Assembly (NCBI GenBank): GCA_016630905.1
Contig: WBMQ01000015.1
Span: 372,001-436,000, forward strand
Direction of reading: 5' to 3'
Length of the DNA stretch: 64,000 bases
DNA from: Capillidium heterosporum
Lineage: Eukaryota; Entomophthoromycota; Entomophthoromycetes; Entomophthorales; Capillidiaceae
Position 1 is the first letter of the stretch. Each line of letters begins with the position of its first letter. Under the pieces are notes generated by a model that was given only the letters and a program-made list of their open reading frames with translations, was not told the DNA's origin and made no database searches. Positions 24,831 through 39,200 of this stretch are shown in pieces. The position numbers and the translations under genes are program-made.

Positions 24831-26126
24831 TTATCTAATTGTCAAAGCTCATACCTCTTATTAACTACATTGTTATACTAGACATTAATTGGATAGAACT
24901 TTTATGACATTACGCAGAATCAAATACTCTATGTGGACCTGGATTCCACTTCATTCACCAGCCAACTGTAATAATATCCCAATGTTAATACTGCAACTAT
25001 TCAGCATCTTCGTCGTCTCTTCTCAAATAGTTTATACTCACTGACTAAAAGTCTCGAATATCTCATAATGAAATTTTAATATAATATAATAAATCGATAT
25101 AAAATAAAGCAACTTTTAAATTAGTTTACAGTTGATATATTTATTTTAACTAGAAATGATAAAGTCGGTTGAGAGATCCATTGTCTATTGAACATAGAAA
25201 TTATATATCCCAGGTCAATAACATTACAGCGTCGATACAACAATACTCTATTTCAAATGTTAATGTCGACATATACATGCGATGTCTTATTACATGAATG
25301 TTTGTAGTATAGTTAAAAACAAAATATATTTTTTAAATTGATAATTAATTCTGATAAATTGAGCAATTTGATGTCAACTAAAATTGATTGTATCTGTCAA
25401 CTTGTTTTGAATTCCTACAGATTTTAGGTTGGTCGGTTGGTAGCGAAATCGATCAAAAATAGAAATAAACCGATCACCAATTAGACCGAAGGGCATCGGA
25501 AAATTTAGATATTAAGCCAGTAGTCCTCAAGAGCCCCAACCTCTCTACTAAAAATGAAGGTACCCTTAAAGCTGTCAGGGATTTCGAAAATTTTAGAAGG
25601 GCGAGAAGCTTAAAGTAGAAGAGAGGTACGGTATACAATTAAATTCTAGTGATAAAGTAAGCTAATTAGAATAAAAGAATCTAATCCCATTCAAGCTTAT
25701 TATAGTACTTCTAAATGTATACACTAACCCATCACAAAATAGATAAATAAAATAAACTTGACATCTAGTTCTTATGGATTGGGGCGCTTTATTACAATAT
25801 CTAAAGTAAAAACGCTATGAAAAGTGGTGTATATTAAAGCGATATCTTAAAAGGTGCTTCTCCGATAACTAGTCATCAAGAAGCCTTGCCATATAAAGTA
25901 CTTTTATACAAGTCACTAGATATAACGTCTTCCTCTTATACATTATGATTCAAAATTTGGCAAAGATCACCGAAATAGGCAAGTAATTTTAACTAAACAA
26001 GTATACTAAAAATATAAATAGAAAATATATCTTGAAGTTACATTATCTATCAAAAGAACAATATATGCTAAGATAAAATATAGCAGTATGGATACTAAAT
26101 ACATAGAAAATATTAATTAAAAACTA
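24831..26126. other. Convergent 3' spacer
   Basis: A segment at about 24,904-25,043 retains an open frame with moderate base composition and may be a decayed 3' end of the Zn2Cys6 gene. The rest is AT-rich and empty. Confidence 0.45.
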
Positions 26127-27066
26127 TTACTCAGTTATACTGTCGATAAACTTCAACGTCTGTTCGTACACGAAGAAGTTGAGAGAATGGATGGGCAGAG
26201 CTCGAATTAAAGTCGGTGGCAGGCCCTGGTAGAAGGCGCGCACCCCCTGTTGACTGTAGATTACCTTGAAGCATTTTACGATGGACGAGTCGTACATCTT
26301 GTTGGGTAAAAAAGCTTCTCGCTGCAGCCGCGTCTTGATAAAGTCCAAGGGAAAGCAGCAGCACCAACTTAGGGAAGCCGGCTAGACCACCAGCTAGTAA
26401 GGAGGATAGGCCTAGGCCGGTGTTGGGGAAGTAACTGTTGGATTGGATAAGGTGCTTGAGGGCTTCGTAAGTTCCAAAGTAGATGGCGGTACCGAATCCA
26501 TCACGCATTAGGTGGGCCGTGAACCCCTTGTAGAAACCTAATGGACCGTGCTGAGTAGCTATAGTCTTGACTACGTTGATAACCCCAGCGTTAACTGGTT
26601 TCTTGCCTTTGCTGTGCTTGTTGACCTGGACTTGGATCTTCACTAACTCCATAGGGCTACTTATACAGCAGGTGATGGAGCCAGCTATAGTACCCGACAT
26701 CATAAAAACTGGCAAGTTGTTAATTAAGTTGAACTCCTGCTTCCCATTGACACGTTCCTGTAAATTTTTTAAATGTAGGTTGGACATCTGGTAGCTGGTG
26801 AAAGTTAGCGACTTCAAGACCGATACTAAAGCTAAAGGGGCCGTCACCCCACGCCACAATGCCAAATAACCTTCGGCCTCTACAATACCTTTAAATGTTG
26901 AGTTGAAGGTTGTTGATACAGGGCTGACTTGCATGCGAGTCTTTATGAAGTCAAACGGGTAGCCTAAAGTCACAGTTACTACCGCCGCTGCTGAAGCTGC
27001 TATCGAGGTCTTATTGCTTAGAGCGAGCTGATTCAAGTAGGAGTGGGATACCTTGTTTTCAACCAT
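26127..27066 (-). CDS. Mitochondrial carrier (SLC25) protein with one frame break
   Basis: An intronless gene that would encode 312 residues, the normal size for six membrane helices. The three carrier signatures appear in order: PFDFIKTRMQ, PMELVKIQVQ and PLDFIKTRLQ, each ending helix 1, 3 or 5, with GFYKG and FYQG partner motifs. Substrate is uncertain. The general pattern is closest to the carnitine/ornithine/amino-acid branch of the family. It would sit in the mitochondrial inner membrane. The reading frame changes at about 26379: upstream LLAGGLAG is in one frame, and the following SWCCCFPLDFIK is in the next, with one surplus G in a GG pair. Downstream the sequence is intact to a normal stop. 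An assembly indel or a real lesion are both possible. Confidence 0.87.
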
Positions 27067-28150
27067 TTTTGATTATTGGAAATTGATGGGTTGCATACGA
27101 TAGCTACTTTTACTAAATTTGGGTTACTTTATAAATCTATCTACTATTTACTACCTGCTTGAACTAATATTGACTTTAATTATTACCTAGTATATCTTTT
27201 CTTCTACTTCAACGTTCGTATCTCTATCTACAACTTCAGTTTGAAAACTTGGACAAAAATATTTTGGATGAATTGTGGTTACTGTCAAATTTTAACCAAT
27301 AGGATAGCTATACGATACCCATACCTGGTTGGAACCGTTCATCAGTTCCGATAAGATTTCGGATTTGATACCTTTAGTCGGTTTGGGTAAAATCCAGCTG
27401 CCGCTTACCATCAATAGCTGAATTCCGTAAAAGTAGACAATGACAGTAGATAATTGAAAGATAATCAAAGCTACATTTGAAGCGACAGTTAAATAAAGGT
27501 ATCTAGATGCCACAAAAATGTAAATATGGTTTGGATATAATGAAAGCACTACATTTTCTTAAAATAGCTTCTACCATTGTATAGATAAATTTTTATTAGC
27601 TGGTGGCTAGGAGGGGATGAAGCAATAATGAAAAGTAACTATACTATTGCTACTATAAGTTGATCAGAGGATGTATCAAAAGATATTCCTTTCTTTTATA
27701 GAAAGGATGTGCTACTGACAGACCTAAATAAAGGAGAGAAAGAGAAATCTAAGCACAATAGAGCTTTTGATGTAGATATGACAAACAACTCACAGTGTTG
27801 TAATCAAATCTAAGAAACTATACTAAGCTACCTCAGGTAGCTAGACCAAAGGCGGGAACATTGATATCATTGAAGGTAGAGATGCATCGATATTAGATCA
27901 ATAGTCCTGATGAATCGATTACTTCTCAATAAATATTTACAGCTCAATAAAAGCAAAGCTCATGCATGTAAGCTGCAATTTAATTGGAGACATCAAGGTA
28001 AATTTGCAGTTCCAAAAGTTTGGTCTGACGTAGTTGGAAGGTGAGAAAGCACAAAGAAAATTGCAAATCTAACCAACATCATCATTCAAATTGAACTTTT
28101 TATTTGGAAGGTTGTTAATTTACATAAACGAAGTGGTATAGTATTCCAGT
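27067..28150. other. Divergent promoter region
   Basis: It separates the carrier and the Man1/Src1-type gene. A minus-strand frame at 27292-27549 is hydrophobic and has no ATG at its start; I do not call it a gene. Nothing else is seen. Confidence 0.5.
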
Positions 28151-29619
28151 ATGTCAAGAACTTATTACCAGCCTAAATATAATTCAACCAACAGAAGGAA
28201 ACTTTTCCGTCAACATGGAGTAAAGAATATTGGCAAATGTAATCAAATGTTTTAATCTTCCCAACAAAATTTCTAGGTTCAGTTTAATAATATCCAATAT
28301 GAAGCTTCTTTCGACCGTGAGCAGGAATGTAACAGTCTTGATAAAATTGAAATCCACGAAAAACGGAGCTTCTTATCAACTGTTAGAAGTTTAGCGTTCC
28401 CGTTGTTTTTAATCGCCTCTATGCTTATCTTCAGTTATATTATGGTGAATAGACCCTACTGTTCAAACCCTTCTTACGGTAATTTTTAAACTATGATTTT
28501 TTTAACTTTATTAGCCTCCCAAGGCTTGAAAGAGTCTCGAAAATGTAAAAGTTGTCCAAAAGATGGGGTATGTTACGATGGTCAAATTGTCAGTTGCTCA
28601 CCTGGATTTCTCAAAGTCGAACGCCGTTTCGATCGAATCTTCTTCTCGGACCTACTTTTTAAAAAGGTTGGTATAGTTAGGGGCAATAGGAAGCTGTATT
28701 ACGTCTGTAACTACTTACCTAAAGAGGATGAGCTTATTGAATACTTTGGCGAACGTATCACCATGATTTTAGCAGACAAGTTAGGACAGACGATCTGTAA
28801 AGATGGGGGAGTTCTTCCCTGTATCGGAGCTAAGGAACTTAAATTGAAATTGATCTTGGAAAGTATCAACTGGAAGTCTACCGACCTGTATACCTATCTT
28901 TATTCTAAAGGTTGGCGAGACGATGGTTCTGAAGGAAGCTACGAAATATTCGTCACACATTGTGCCGAACTTATTGACGGATCTATGGTCAAGTTAACTA
29001 AAGGTAACAAGGTTTCGATAATGGTGGATAGTAAAGGAGAGAAGATGGGAGATCTGAGTAACCTTTTACTTATTGCTAATATCCCTCGATTCTCCTGGAA
29101 ATGTAGCTTAGCCCGTAATATAAGCTTTCTCAAGTCGCTTCAATGGATCAGACTAGGTAAATTTTATCTATCCAACAATATTTATAGTATCCTAGACTAT
29201 TATTTTGTTGGCTCCTTGGCCCTCTTGGCATTGATTATCATCAAAGTTGTTGGAAAGATCAGCTTCCACGTAGTCAACCTTTCTAATCACGCCCTTAACA
29301 TCCTAAAAGACCATGTAAAGTTATCTTCACTACTCAAACATTAATATTACCATAGGCTAACAATGATACCAGCCGAGATTTGAATTTCGTGCCGATAGCT
29401 CAAATTCGAGCTAACATTATGATCCCTTGGAACCACTCCCAATTTTTGAGGCACTTTTTTTGGATTGCAACGGCCTTCTACCTGTACTTTAGCGGCTGGG
29501 TTCAATCTAAAGTTATATATATCGACCAAGTCTGTCACCGTGCTTGGGCCTACGTACATAGGATTCCTACAATTGACATTATTCCCCCTACTCCTCATAA
29601 CGAATTGGAAAGAGACTAG
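28151..29619 (+). CDS. Man1/Src1 C-terminal domain protein, likely inner nuclear membrane
   Basis: Four exons (28151-28219, 28277-28478, 28515-29314, 29356-29619) give 444 residues. A short basic N terminus is followed by membrane helix 1 (~61-80), a lumenal region with CKSCPKDGVCYDG and VSCSPGFLKV typical of the MSC domain, membrane helix 2 (~316-336, YFVGSLALLALIIIKVV), and a C-terminal winged-helix segment ending HRAWAYVHRI. This is the layout of yeast Heh1/Src1 and fission-yeast Lem2/Man1, which tether chromatin and recruit ESCRT-III Chm7 to the nuclear envelope. Family members usually begin with a helix-extension-helix (LEM-like) DNA-binding domain. I see none here or in the sequence just upstream, so either the protein lacks it or a distant 5' exon was missed. 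Confidence 0.8.
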
Positions 29620-30237
29620 ATCTATCGAGATTACCAAAGTTTTTAGCATCTCCCTAACTTTCTATTTGATGTCTGATGGATAGCAAATGTATTGTATACA
29701 AATTATCTACTATCTCTATTAAGTATATATATTATCAGCTGGTTTATTTAAAAATTGAAAGGATATTAAACTTTACCTATATAGATATTGTATTTCTGCT
29801 TCAACTAATTTCAAAAGGAGTGATATATTTTCAAGCATTGATTTGTTCTCGCTTTTACCACAAATGAAATATTGTATAGGATGATCATAGTATTGCATAT
29901 AGTATACAGTTTTTAGACAAGTATGCTACTGTCTAAGAATTTTGCTGTAGTATATCTTTGTTTTTAGATATATTTATCGGTTAAATATGTATTTCTTAAA
30001 TATCTGAGTATATTTGGTTATTTTTCCACCAAGTATATGATAAGCTCATAAGCTATGAAATTTCTTGTTTTATACTCTTTCCGTTCTTTAATACTTGTCA
30101 AATTCGGTCTGCTAAAAATAAGAGCTTGGGCATTTATTATAAAACGAAAGGATAAATGCTAAAACCATATTCCTTCCACCTCAAATTTCCCTAAGTGAAT
30201 TAAATGCTGCCTTTCTCAACTTACATTCTTGTTAGAA
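29620..30237. other. Spacer between same-strand genes
   Basis: Very AT-rich. It must hold the 3' end of the MSC-domain gene and the promoter of the BEACH gene. No other feature recognised. Confidence 0.5.
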
Positions 30238-33200
30238 ATGAGCTGGGTGAAGGATTTCAAAAGAAAATTTCAGTTCCAATCAACATCGAGCAATGCACAA
30301 CAAGAAGACTACATTACAGAGATCGAAGTGCAGATACAAAAATTAATTTTGACGCATGAGGAAGAGTACTTTTTGAATGTCTTACACCTGCTCCAACCGT
30401 TGTATTCCAAGGAGGGAATCAAGGTAAAGAATCTTTCCGAATTTTTCTTCGAACTGGCGCAAAAGACTACCAACAGCTTGAAGATTGTACAGAAGCTTAA
30501 TACTGAACCCAACCTAGTCTCCTGTTTCAACTGTCTGATGTGGCTATCCAAGTTTTCACCTTTAAATACCATCTTAGTCACTGATCTCCCCTTCCAACTC
30601 TTTGAATTTAAATCATTTATGAGCAAGTTGAAGTTGGACGATAGTAAGGACCAAGAACTCAACACGTACCTTGTCACATTGGATCAGTTGATAACACTTT
30701 ATCTATCACAACTTTTACTCAAACCTGAGTTTCTTATCGACAGCATAAAGAAGGACTATCTATTTAATATATTCGATACATTTTTACAGTATCCAACTGA
30801 AAGGTAGCTTGATTTTATCTAAAATTCAACTGAACTTTTATTTTATTTAGCCTTAAGGATTTGATCAACATCATTATTAGACATTCCGACCAAAATAGCC
30901 TTCTAACGTACATTAACCAGAAGAATTTGATTTTTAGCTGTTGCGAATTCTTAAAAGAGTGGATAGAAAGTGGTCAAGAGACGAAATTGTTATGGCTGTT
31001 ACAGATTATAAGTAGCGTTTTGGAAGAGGATCAGATGCAGATACATAGTTTGGAAAAGCAATTTTTTGTCTTTGGTGGTTATTCTTTACTAACACAGATT
31101 TTATTATCGCAGAAGTTCCAATGGGAGTTAAAATACTATCTGATATCAATCTTAGAGAATTTGGTTTTTTCTGGTAAGCAACAGTACGAGGGACCAGCTT
31201 TAGTACATGCATCTGAAAATAGTTTTGGACCCAACATCAACAACTTCAACCCTTTGGCACCACTGCTGTTCGCACTCCTATCCCCAAATATCGACCCAAC
31301 GAGAATTGGTCTTTTGGAGACTTTGCACAGCGATGAATCGACACTCCCACTCGAGTTTAAACAAAAGATTCTTAAGCTTCTATGCAACCTTGCTCAACTT
31401 AGTCCAACGAACTTCAATTTATTAAACAACCATCTGTTGCTTTTAAAGCTCATCGAAGGATTTTCTGAAATTAATTTTGATATGAAGGTAACTATTGGAT
31501 TATATTTCAAGTCTAACTATATGCCATTAGGAATCTACAATGAAGTTGCTGATACATGCAGTTAACTATTTTGAATACATACCGAGCAAGGAATTGAGTT
31601 TATTCTACGTTATCATAAGAGGTACCACTTTTAGACTATTATTTGCTGATATGTTTAGAACTAGAGCACGACTTTGAAGGGCTGAAGTTGGTTTTCAATT
31701 CAATAACACACCTTTTGAACAACATAAACTTACATAAGGTCTCATTGGAGATTGGACTTTTCCATAACTTGAACAAGTTGCTCAGTGAAATAATATCTAG
31801 GGTTAAGTTGTATCGAAATCTATACCCAGAGGATAAAGAGATCGATATAGAGAAGCTAAGAGGTACTACCGGTGACAATCCCAAAACACTTGATTTGGAT
31901 ATCCATTTAAGGACTTTTCCCTTCCTATGTTCATCTATATCTTCGCACCTGTTGGATGATTTTACTATATTGGACCGTTTTAAGCAAAAGTAAGCCTATA
32001 TGTATTTTTATCTAAATTTTCAGTTTTCAGGATGGTCTTCTCGAGCTACTGAGATATTCAGCAACAAAGGCGCCTTGCCTCATGTTACTTGAAACTCTTT
32101 TTATAGTGTCGTGCCAAGAAAGTGAGGACTTCAAGAGATTAAACCAACGCCTGTTCGAGCAACTTTTAGAATTTCTTCAACTCAAACTCAATACTTCCAT
32201 GAAATTGACATTACTACGATTTCTGAAGAAAATTCTGGCCCATAATGAAGTGACACAGACACATTTTACAAAGTCGGGTGGCTTTATATGCTTAGTTTCA
32301 TTCTTAGTGAATATGAAAGAGACCCAGTTTAACAAAGGTAGTTTTCAAATTTAGTATTTAAGTTAATAGTTAGTAGCCCAAATCGAGGACGATATGGCCC
32401 TCCTACACGAGATTAGCTCCGTCCTTTTTACAGCTTTGCAGGCCAACTCTTTCACTCAGTTCTACTTTTTAAACAACGTCGGGCTAGATCTATTCGAAGA
32501 AGGTTTTATTTTAACTGGGGTTTTGGAGCATCCCGATTTACTCGATTTCGCATTTGGATTGCTTTTCAGTTTAATAATGGGCGACGAACGACTTATCACG
32601 CGCTTTCAGAGCTATAAAGAAGTTGCCTTAGAACTAGACAACAGTTTGTCCCATGTTCTATTTGGTTCGATACAATCTCCTTGGTTCATTTCAACTTTGT
32701 TTAGATTTTCATCCAAGCTGTATACCGTTCCAAAGCTCGAGTACGATGTGTTGAGAAGCCTATTTACTGTCATAAATTCCAGTTTACACAACCAGATACT
32801 TTTCTCTCAACAAAGTGTTGGCAACTATTTACTTTCGTGGTTAGATACCTTTTACTCCAAAGACTTAGAGCACCCAGAATCCAAGGAGATGCTTATATCA
32901 CTTTTACATTGCCTATTCGAATTTGGTACCAATGATATCGACATCAACAAACTAATTGCACCTTTGGTTGATAACGAATCGCCCGCTACAAGCCATTTAA
33001 ACCCTCTTGAGATAGTCCGGCTTGGAGTTCAAAGTAGCACCATTCCGCCAATGTTTCATTTCGATACTCAATTTGAAGATTCGTCTATAACTATTAAAGG
33101 CGTATCTCGCCCATTAGGAATTGGATTCAATCATAGTTTCTTGTTGTGGATTCAAGTCATACGCTTCCCAGAATCAGACCAACTCTCTATTCTTACGATA

Positions 33201-36200
33201 CTCGATGACCAAGATAAACAATTTTATGAATTGTCTATAAACCCACTTCAACTCATTACGATTCGCAGCCCATCAGGTGCCTCAGTTTGCTTCGATGGCA
33301 CTTTACTAAAAGAGGAGGCTTGGTATCATATCGCCATCGTGCAATCTAAAGGGATTCTTTCTATATCATCAGGTAGCGTTAGTCTTTTTATTAATGGCAG
33401 GCCAATCGATCAGCGAAAGTACTCTTATGGTGTTAACGACTCTTCAATTTCGACTTATTCGATTGTTATAGGGAGTCTTCACTCCACCGGTGGAGTTTTT
33501 AACTTGGCTTCAATCAATATAATGGACGAAAGCCTAGATGCAATAACTATTGATCGCATATATCAGCTTGGTATAAACTACCGTAGTACTTTTCAAGATT
33601 CCTACAAGGTCTTCAAGTCAAGCACAGATACAGGTTTCGAACTATTCAGACATAACTCAGTAGCTTCCATCCGCTCGAGGGAGAGCAAGACATCTGACCC
33701 ATTAACAACCAACATCCCCAACCAATTCCTTTTAGCAGAAGACAAGCTTATTGCATCTCTCCACCCTAGGTATCAGATTGATCTATTTAAACGACAAGTC
33801 GACTCGTTCCAAGATAAACCGAGATTCGGACTAATGAATCTTCGATACAAGCAACTAAAGCATGTCCTTTCCTATTACGATGGCCTGGCCTATTTGTCAA
33901 AGCATCTCGTTGTTAGCAATCATACTCAACTAACCAGTCAACTATGGAAAATAGGTGGGTGTGGAATGCTACTTAAATGGATCGACCAAGCAATGGAAAC
34001 TGCTAACTTAGAGCTAGCCCTTTCTATTTTAACATATGCAATTATTAGTGATCATAATTTCAACGAAGAGATGAACCGAATTTATGGATATGAAATATTG
34101 GGTTTCTTATTGAAGCGAAAGGCAGCTATAACTTCTCCTCCAATGATAGATATCATTATGTGTTTACTTAGCTTGAGCCGCAGTACCGACCACCCCTGTT
34201 TAAACAACCTAGCAGCCTTTAAACATCTGATTCTCGACTTTGATATTTGGAAAACAGCTAGTGTCCAAGTCCAAGAGGCGGTGGTGAACTGTTTCAGTAA
34301 GTTAATTGTACATAACCTTTCTGCCAAAACCAACTTGGAGATTATGAGTAGCTACGATACGACAAAAAGACTGCTATTTGCTTTGAAGTTTGACCAATTA
34401 CATCGCTCCCTACTGCCAACATTAGTTCAGGTCCTCAAATTGATAATAAGCTCCAATTACGTTCAAGATAATGTTAGGTTGCTTGTTGCTTTTACAACAT
34501 CAATCCTAAGTAGGGAAGTCAACATCAAACCTCAGAGTCCAAGATTTGCAAACTCTAAACATCAATTTGACAGGAACAGTATCGTTGAAGATGCAAGAAT
34601 CGCCGTCCCACCTATACATCACATGCAGGTCGGAAACAGCATTTTGGAAATGATCCAAGAGCTTTTGCAAGACGATACCAACGCAGTTAAGATGGCAACA
34701 ATGGTGACTAGTAAGTGGATCCTCCTTTTATTTACCAACGAAAGCAACCCCTATTCAGTCATCCTCGCTACTCGGATTTTATCCCGGCTGTTGTTTGTAA
34801 ATGGATCTTCCTTTGCCAACAAGTTTCGCAACCAACATGAAGGGTTTGTTATTTTAAACCGTGTACTTCCCAAATGGTGGTTTCTTCCTCAACTTTATCA
34901 GGCAGTCATATCAATTTTGTTAGGAGTAAACATCGACGATATTCACATTTCAGCTACCCTCGACTTCTATTCTTTGATTTCACTCTTTGAAAGGGAAGCT
35001 AATTCCGATAAGGATATGACGTTTGAAGCAATACTGATCCTGTTCAATATGATCAAAAACTGCTTAAGCTCATTTAACTCCCAGTCCGACTCCATTAGTT
35101 CCGACAACAAAATGACTAGAACCCCCTCCATATCAACACTTCGTGACGAGACACCATTGGTGCCAATAGTGAAGAATTCGGACAAGCAAGCTCGATTGAG
35201 CAAGATTTCAAAAATGATCCAAACGTTGCTTCAGTTTACTACTGAGCTCTACCATGTCTCCAAAACCTTCCGTGCTTTAATCAGTAACAATTCTATCTTA
35301 GAAGTACTGAGTGAAATCACCTTTCCACTATCCAACAATTTTATCGACTTGATGCGCTCACCGTCCCAATTTGATCCCGACACGATACATTCACCAGCTG
35401 GGGCTCGATCACCCATATCAAGCAGTGCTAACAGTATAGTTTCTCCAATTTTAAGCCCAAAATCTTCAACTCATCGTCGATCACTGACACTACCTGAGAA
35501 AGGCTCTTTGGACTTGCCGACCATAAAGAACGAGGCTGTTGAATCATTTTTAGAATTTCTTTTGGTAGTATGTACTTCGTCTGTCCTTGAATCGACTTCA
35601 AAGAACCTGAATGAAATTGAAGCTATCCTTAAAGTAACTTTTATTTAGAAAATTTCTAACTTTCATATAGGCACCTTTCCAACGCCATTTCGATAGCTAT
35701 GTGAAATTCACCAACTATTTCTTAAGCCACCTTATGCGCCATTTAAAAAGTACTGTACAGTTAACCCCACAGTTATTACTTGAGCCGAGGGCACTTGTTG
35801 GAATCACTAAATTTTCTCAGATGAGTATCGATTTTTGTTACCAAGGTTTCTTCACTTCTGGTAGAAACCTTATCTTTGAGTTTATAGTTATAGTTATGGA
35901 GAAATTGAAAGACCTGCAGGATCGACACAATGAGACCCGGTTCGAAACTTGCTTTATCAGCATGTTGAAGCTTTTGAATCGATCAGTACTCTATAACTTC
36001 ACGGAAGCGACGGCATCACTATTGGAGTTAAGATTCACCGTTCAATTCCTCAAAAGCTTCATGATGCAACATGACTATACGTTGCATCCCAAAAACACTG
36101 ACGTCCTTTTTTTGAAGTCCCTTTGCTATCATATCTTTGAACTGCTTCAATTCGATGCTAGGAATATAAAGATTGCTTCCTTTAACGTAAGTTTTTATTC

Positions 36201-39200
36201 GAATAATCTACTAAAATAGATGTTAGATATGGAAACTTTTGCTCCTTTTCAAAGAAAATGAAGTCCGTGCAATTTTCAAGTCAAAAGGTATAAATGAATA
36301 TATTTGTTTGCTAAGTGTTATAGATCTTTACCATCAGTCCATCCTCGATTCGTTTCTTGAAAACCTACAGATGGTAAATTGTGTTAACTAGTTTCTTACT
36401 AAGTAATGTAGGATTTGGAAACCTTTTCATCATGGTTCGATTCAAATTTGGACATGCTAGTTCCTGTCTTCGACGATATACTAAAGAAGCCCTGGGATCG
36501 AATAAAGCAGGTGGAAATCAGGCAAGTCGGGGATGCTATACTGTTGACACACAACAACTTGATAACTCAGTTCGAGAACTTTCAAGACCAGCGTAAACTT
36601 GAGATCAAACACTACCAACGTGTTCTGGCTATCCTACATACTTGGTCAAGAAACCTTGTGGTAACTATTTATATTTTAAACGTAAAGCTTATTCTATGTA
36701 GAATCTAGAGAATGAGAGCTATTCTAAAATTGTTCAAGACCAGACCGATAGTAACAGTATGGTAATTAGACTGTGGTACCAGGCCATTTTCAGCTCCTCT
36801 TTGTATGTGGAAAATACAAACTCCGGAATAAGGTGGAAGCTGGACCTTACAGAAGGTAATGCTGTTTACGTGCTAATCTAACATATGAAGGCCCATATCG
36901 AATGCGAAAGAGGGTAAAGCCTAACCGGCATGTTAATACCACATTCTCGTATACGCCAAAGTACTCCAAGGCAATGCTCGAAGTCGAAGTAAAGTTTTAC
37001 CATATTCATAATCTAATTTCTTAGAACTCTGAAACGCTGATAGGTATTTTCACTGAAGTGTTTAATTTTAACGATTTTAGTTGATAAGCATACATTAGTA
37101 GATAACGATTTACCAGGTAATTTCTTTTATTTATAAAAATTTAAGTATCCTGTAGATGGCCACGATGATTTGGGTGATGAAGACGACACCTCCAGCTTTG
37201 TCTCAGAATTGAATACCGAATCAAAAGGCTATCGTATCCTTAGATACCTTGAGCCCAATGAAGAAATTATTGAGATTTTCAACATTGGCCGTGTAACTGG
37301 GCTTGACCTTGCTGGTAAATAGTATCCTTTGTACCTTATTAATTCAAGTAGATTCGCTATTGCTCTTTTGTAGATCAAATATCTATGTTATCGATGGCTA
37401 CTTCTTATGCCAAGATGGGAATATAGTTGAATCTGATAAAATACCTGAAGACGTAACGAATTTATTTGCAAGTATCTAATTTTTTAGGAGCGAGATGTCT
37501 ACCTTCAACTACTTACAGCAGCATCCAAAAAGACTGAAGCCCCTAAACCAGTTGACCACCAATGTAGAAAATGTTCATATACCGACCTAAAGGAGGTGCA
37601 CAAGCGAAAGTTCCTCTTTAGGTAAAGCATAGCGTATATGGATACTAAAAATTGTAGGAATGCAGCGCTGGAAATTTTCTTTGGTGATGGTAGAAATTTA
37701 CTTATTACTACTATTCTCGACCAAAGGGACGCCATCTATCAAAGATTCACCCACAAACTTGCCTCAATCAAGTTCCCCCATGAAGCAGTTGCTGGGACTT
37801 CAAATTTAGAGATCGGAACGGGTGCACTAAGTTCAAGGCTGACAAATATGATATTTGGAAGTTCGTCTTTAAACGAGCTAACACTCAGGTGGGAGAAGCG
37901 AGAGATCACCAACTTTGAATATCTAATGCATCTTAACACTTTGGCTGGGAGGAGTTACAACGATCTTACCCAGTACCCCGTTTTTCCTTGGATCCTGTCC
38001 GATTACAATAGCGAAGAGTTGGATCTTTCCAATCCTGGTACATTTAGAGATCTATCTAAGCCAATGGGTGCTCAATCTGAAGCGCGAGCAAGAGAATTTG
38101 CTAGCCGGTTCAGCAGCTTTCTAGAATCAAACGAGTCAACTCCTGCCTTTCACTTTGGAACACATTACTCATCTGCAATGATCGTGTGCTGGTATTTGAT
38201 AAGGCTAGAGCCTTTTACAACACATCATCTAAAGCTACAAGGTGGGTACTTTGACCATCCAGATCGACTATTCTTTTCTGTTAAAGAAGCCTGGCTATCG
38301 GCTGCCTTCCATAACACGACTGACGTTAGAGAGCTAATACCCGAGTTCTTTTACCTGGAAGAGTTTTTGGAAAACTCCAACAATTACGATTTTGGCATCA
38401 AGCAGGAAAGTGGAGAGGCTATTAATTCGGTTGTACTGCCGCCCTGGGCCCACAATGACGCCACCTTGTTTATAAAGAAGCATCGTGAAGCTTTGGAATG
38501 TGAGTACGTAAGCCAGAATTTGCACCATTGGATCGATCTTATCTTTGGGTTTAAACAGCAAGGTAAGGACGCTATAGACGCTTTAAACGTTTTCCATCAC
38601 CTTTCCTACCAAGATGCCGTTGACTTGGATGCCATTCATGACCCAGTAGAGAAAGCTGCGACTATAGGCATCATCCACAATTTCGGACAAACCCCTAAAC
38701 AGCTCTTCAAGAAATCCCATCCAAGGAGACCACCACTTCAAAAGGAATTCCGCTTTGACCTTAGATCTGACTCTAGGTTCTTCATTCAATCCTACCTACC
38801 GGTTTTAGATGTAACCAACTCGGCCCGAGATATCCTACAAGCCAACAGCAAGCTGATGGCTCTAGGAGGTGACCGCGTCTTCCTTCCGAAGCTTGGGCAA
38901 CGGCACCTAGAATGGGGCTTGACCGACCATAGCATTCGTCTCTATCAAACTGATCCCAAAAAGCTATTAGCTGTTTATGAAGAATGCCATCTTGGCAAAG
39001 TCAACATTATCGAGCCTTACAGTGAGGATGTATTTGTAACTGGGGGCGACGATCGCTTGGTCAAGGTATGGGTTATTAAGAACTCGAGGAATTATCCAGA
39101 AATTAAGCTGAAGTCCATTTTCCGGGGTGCAGAAGAGGATATTACTGCCATAAAGGCAAATTTGGCGTTTGGTATTGTTGTAGTAGGAACTAGCGGTTCA

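Noticed and set aside
27292-27549. Hydrophobic 85-codon minus-strand frame
   Set aside because: It lacks an ATG, no in-phase neighbouring exon could be joined, and it sits in a divergent promoter region.
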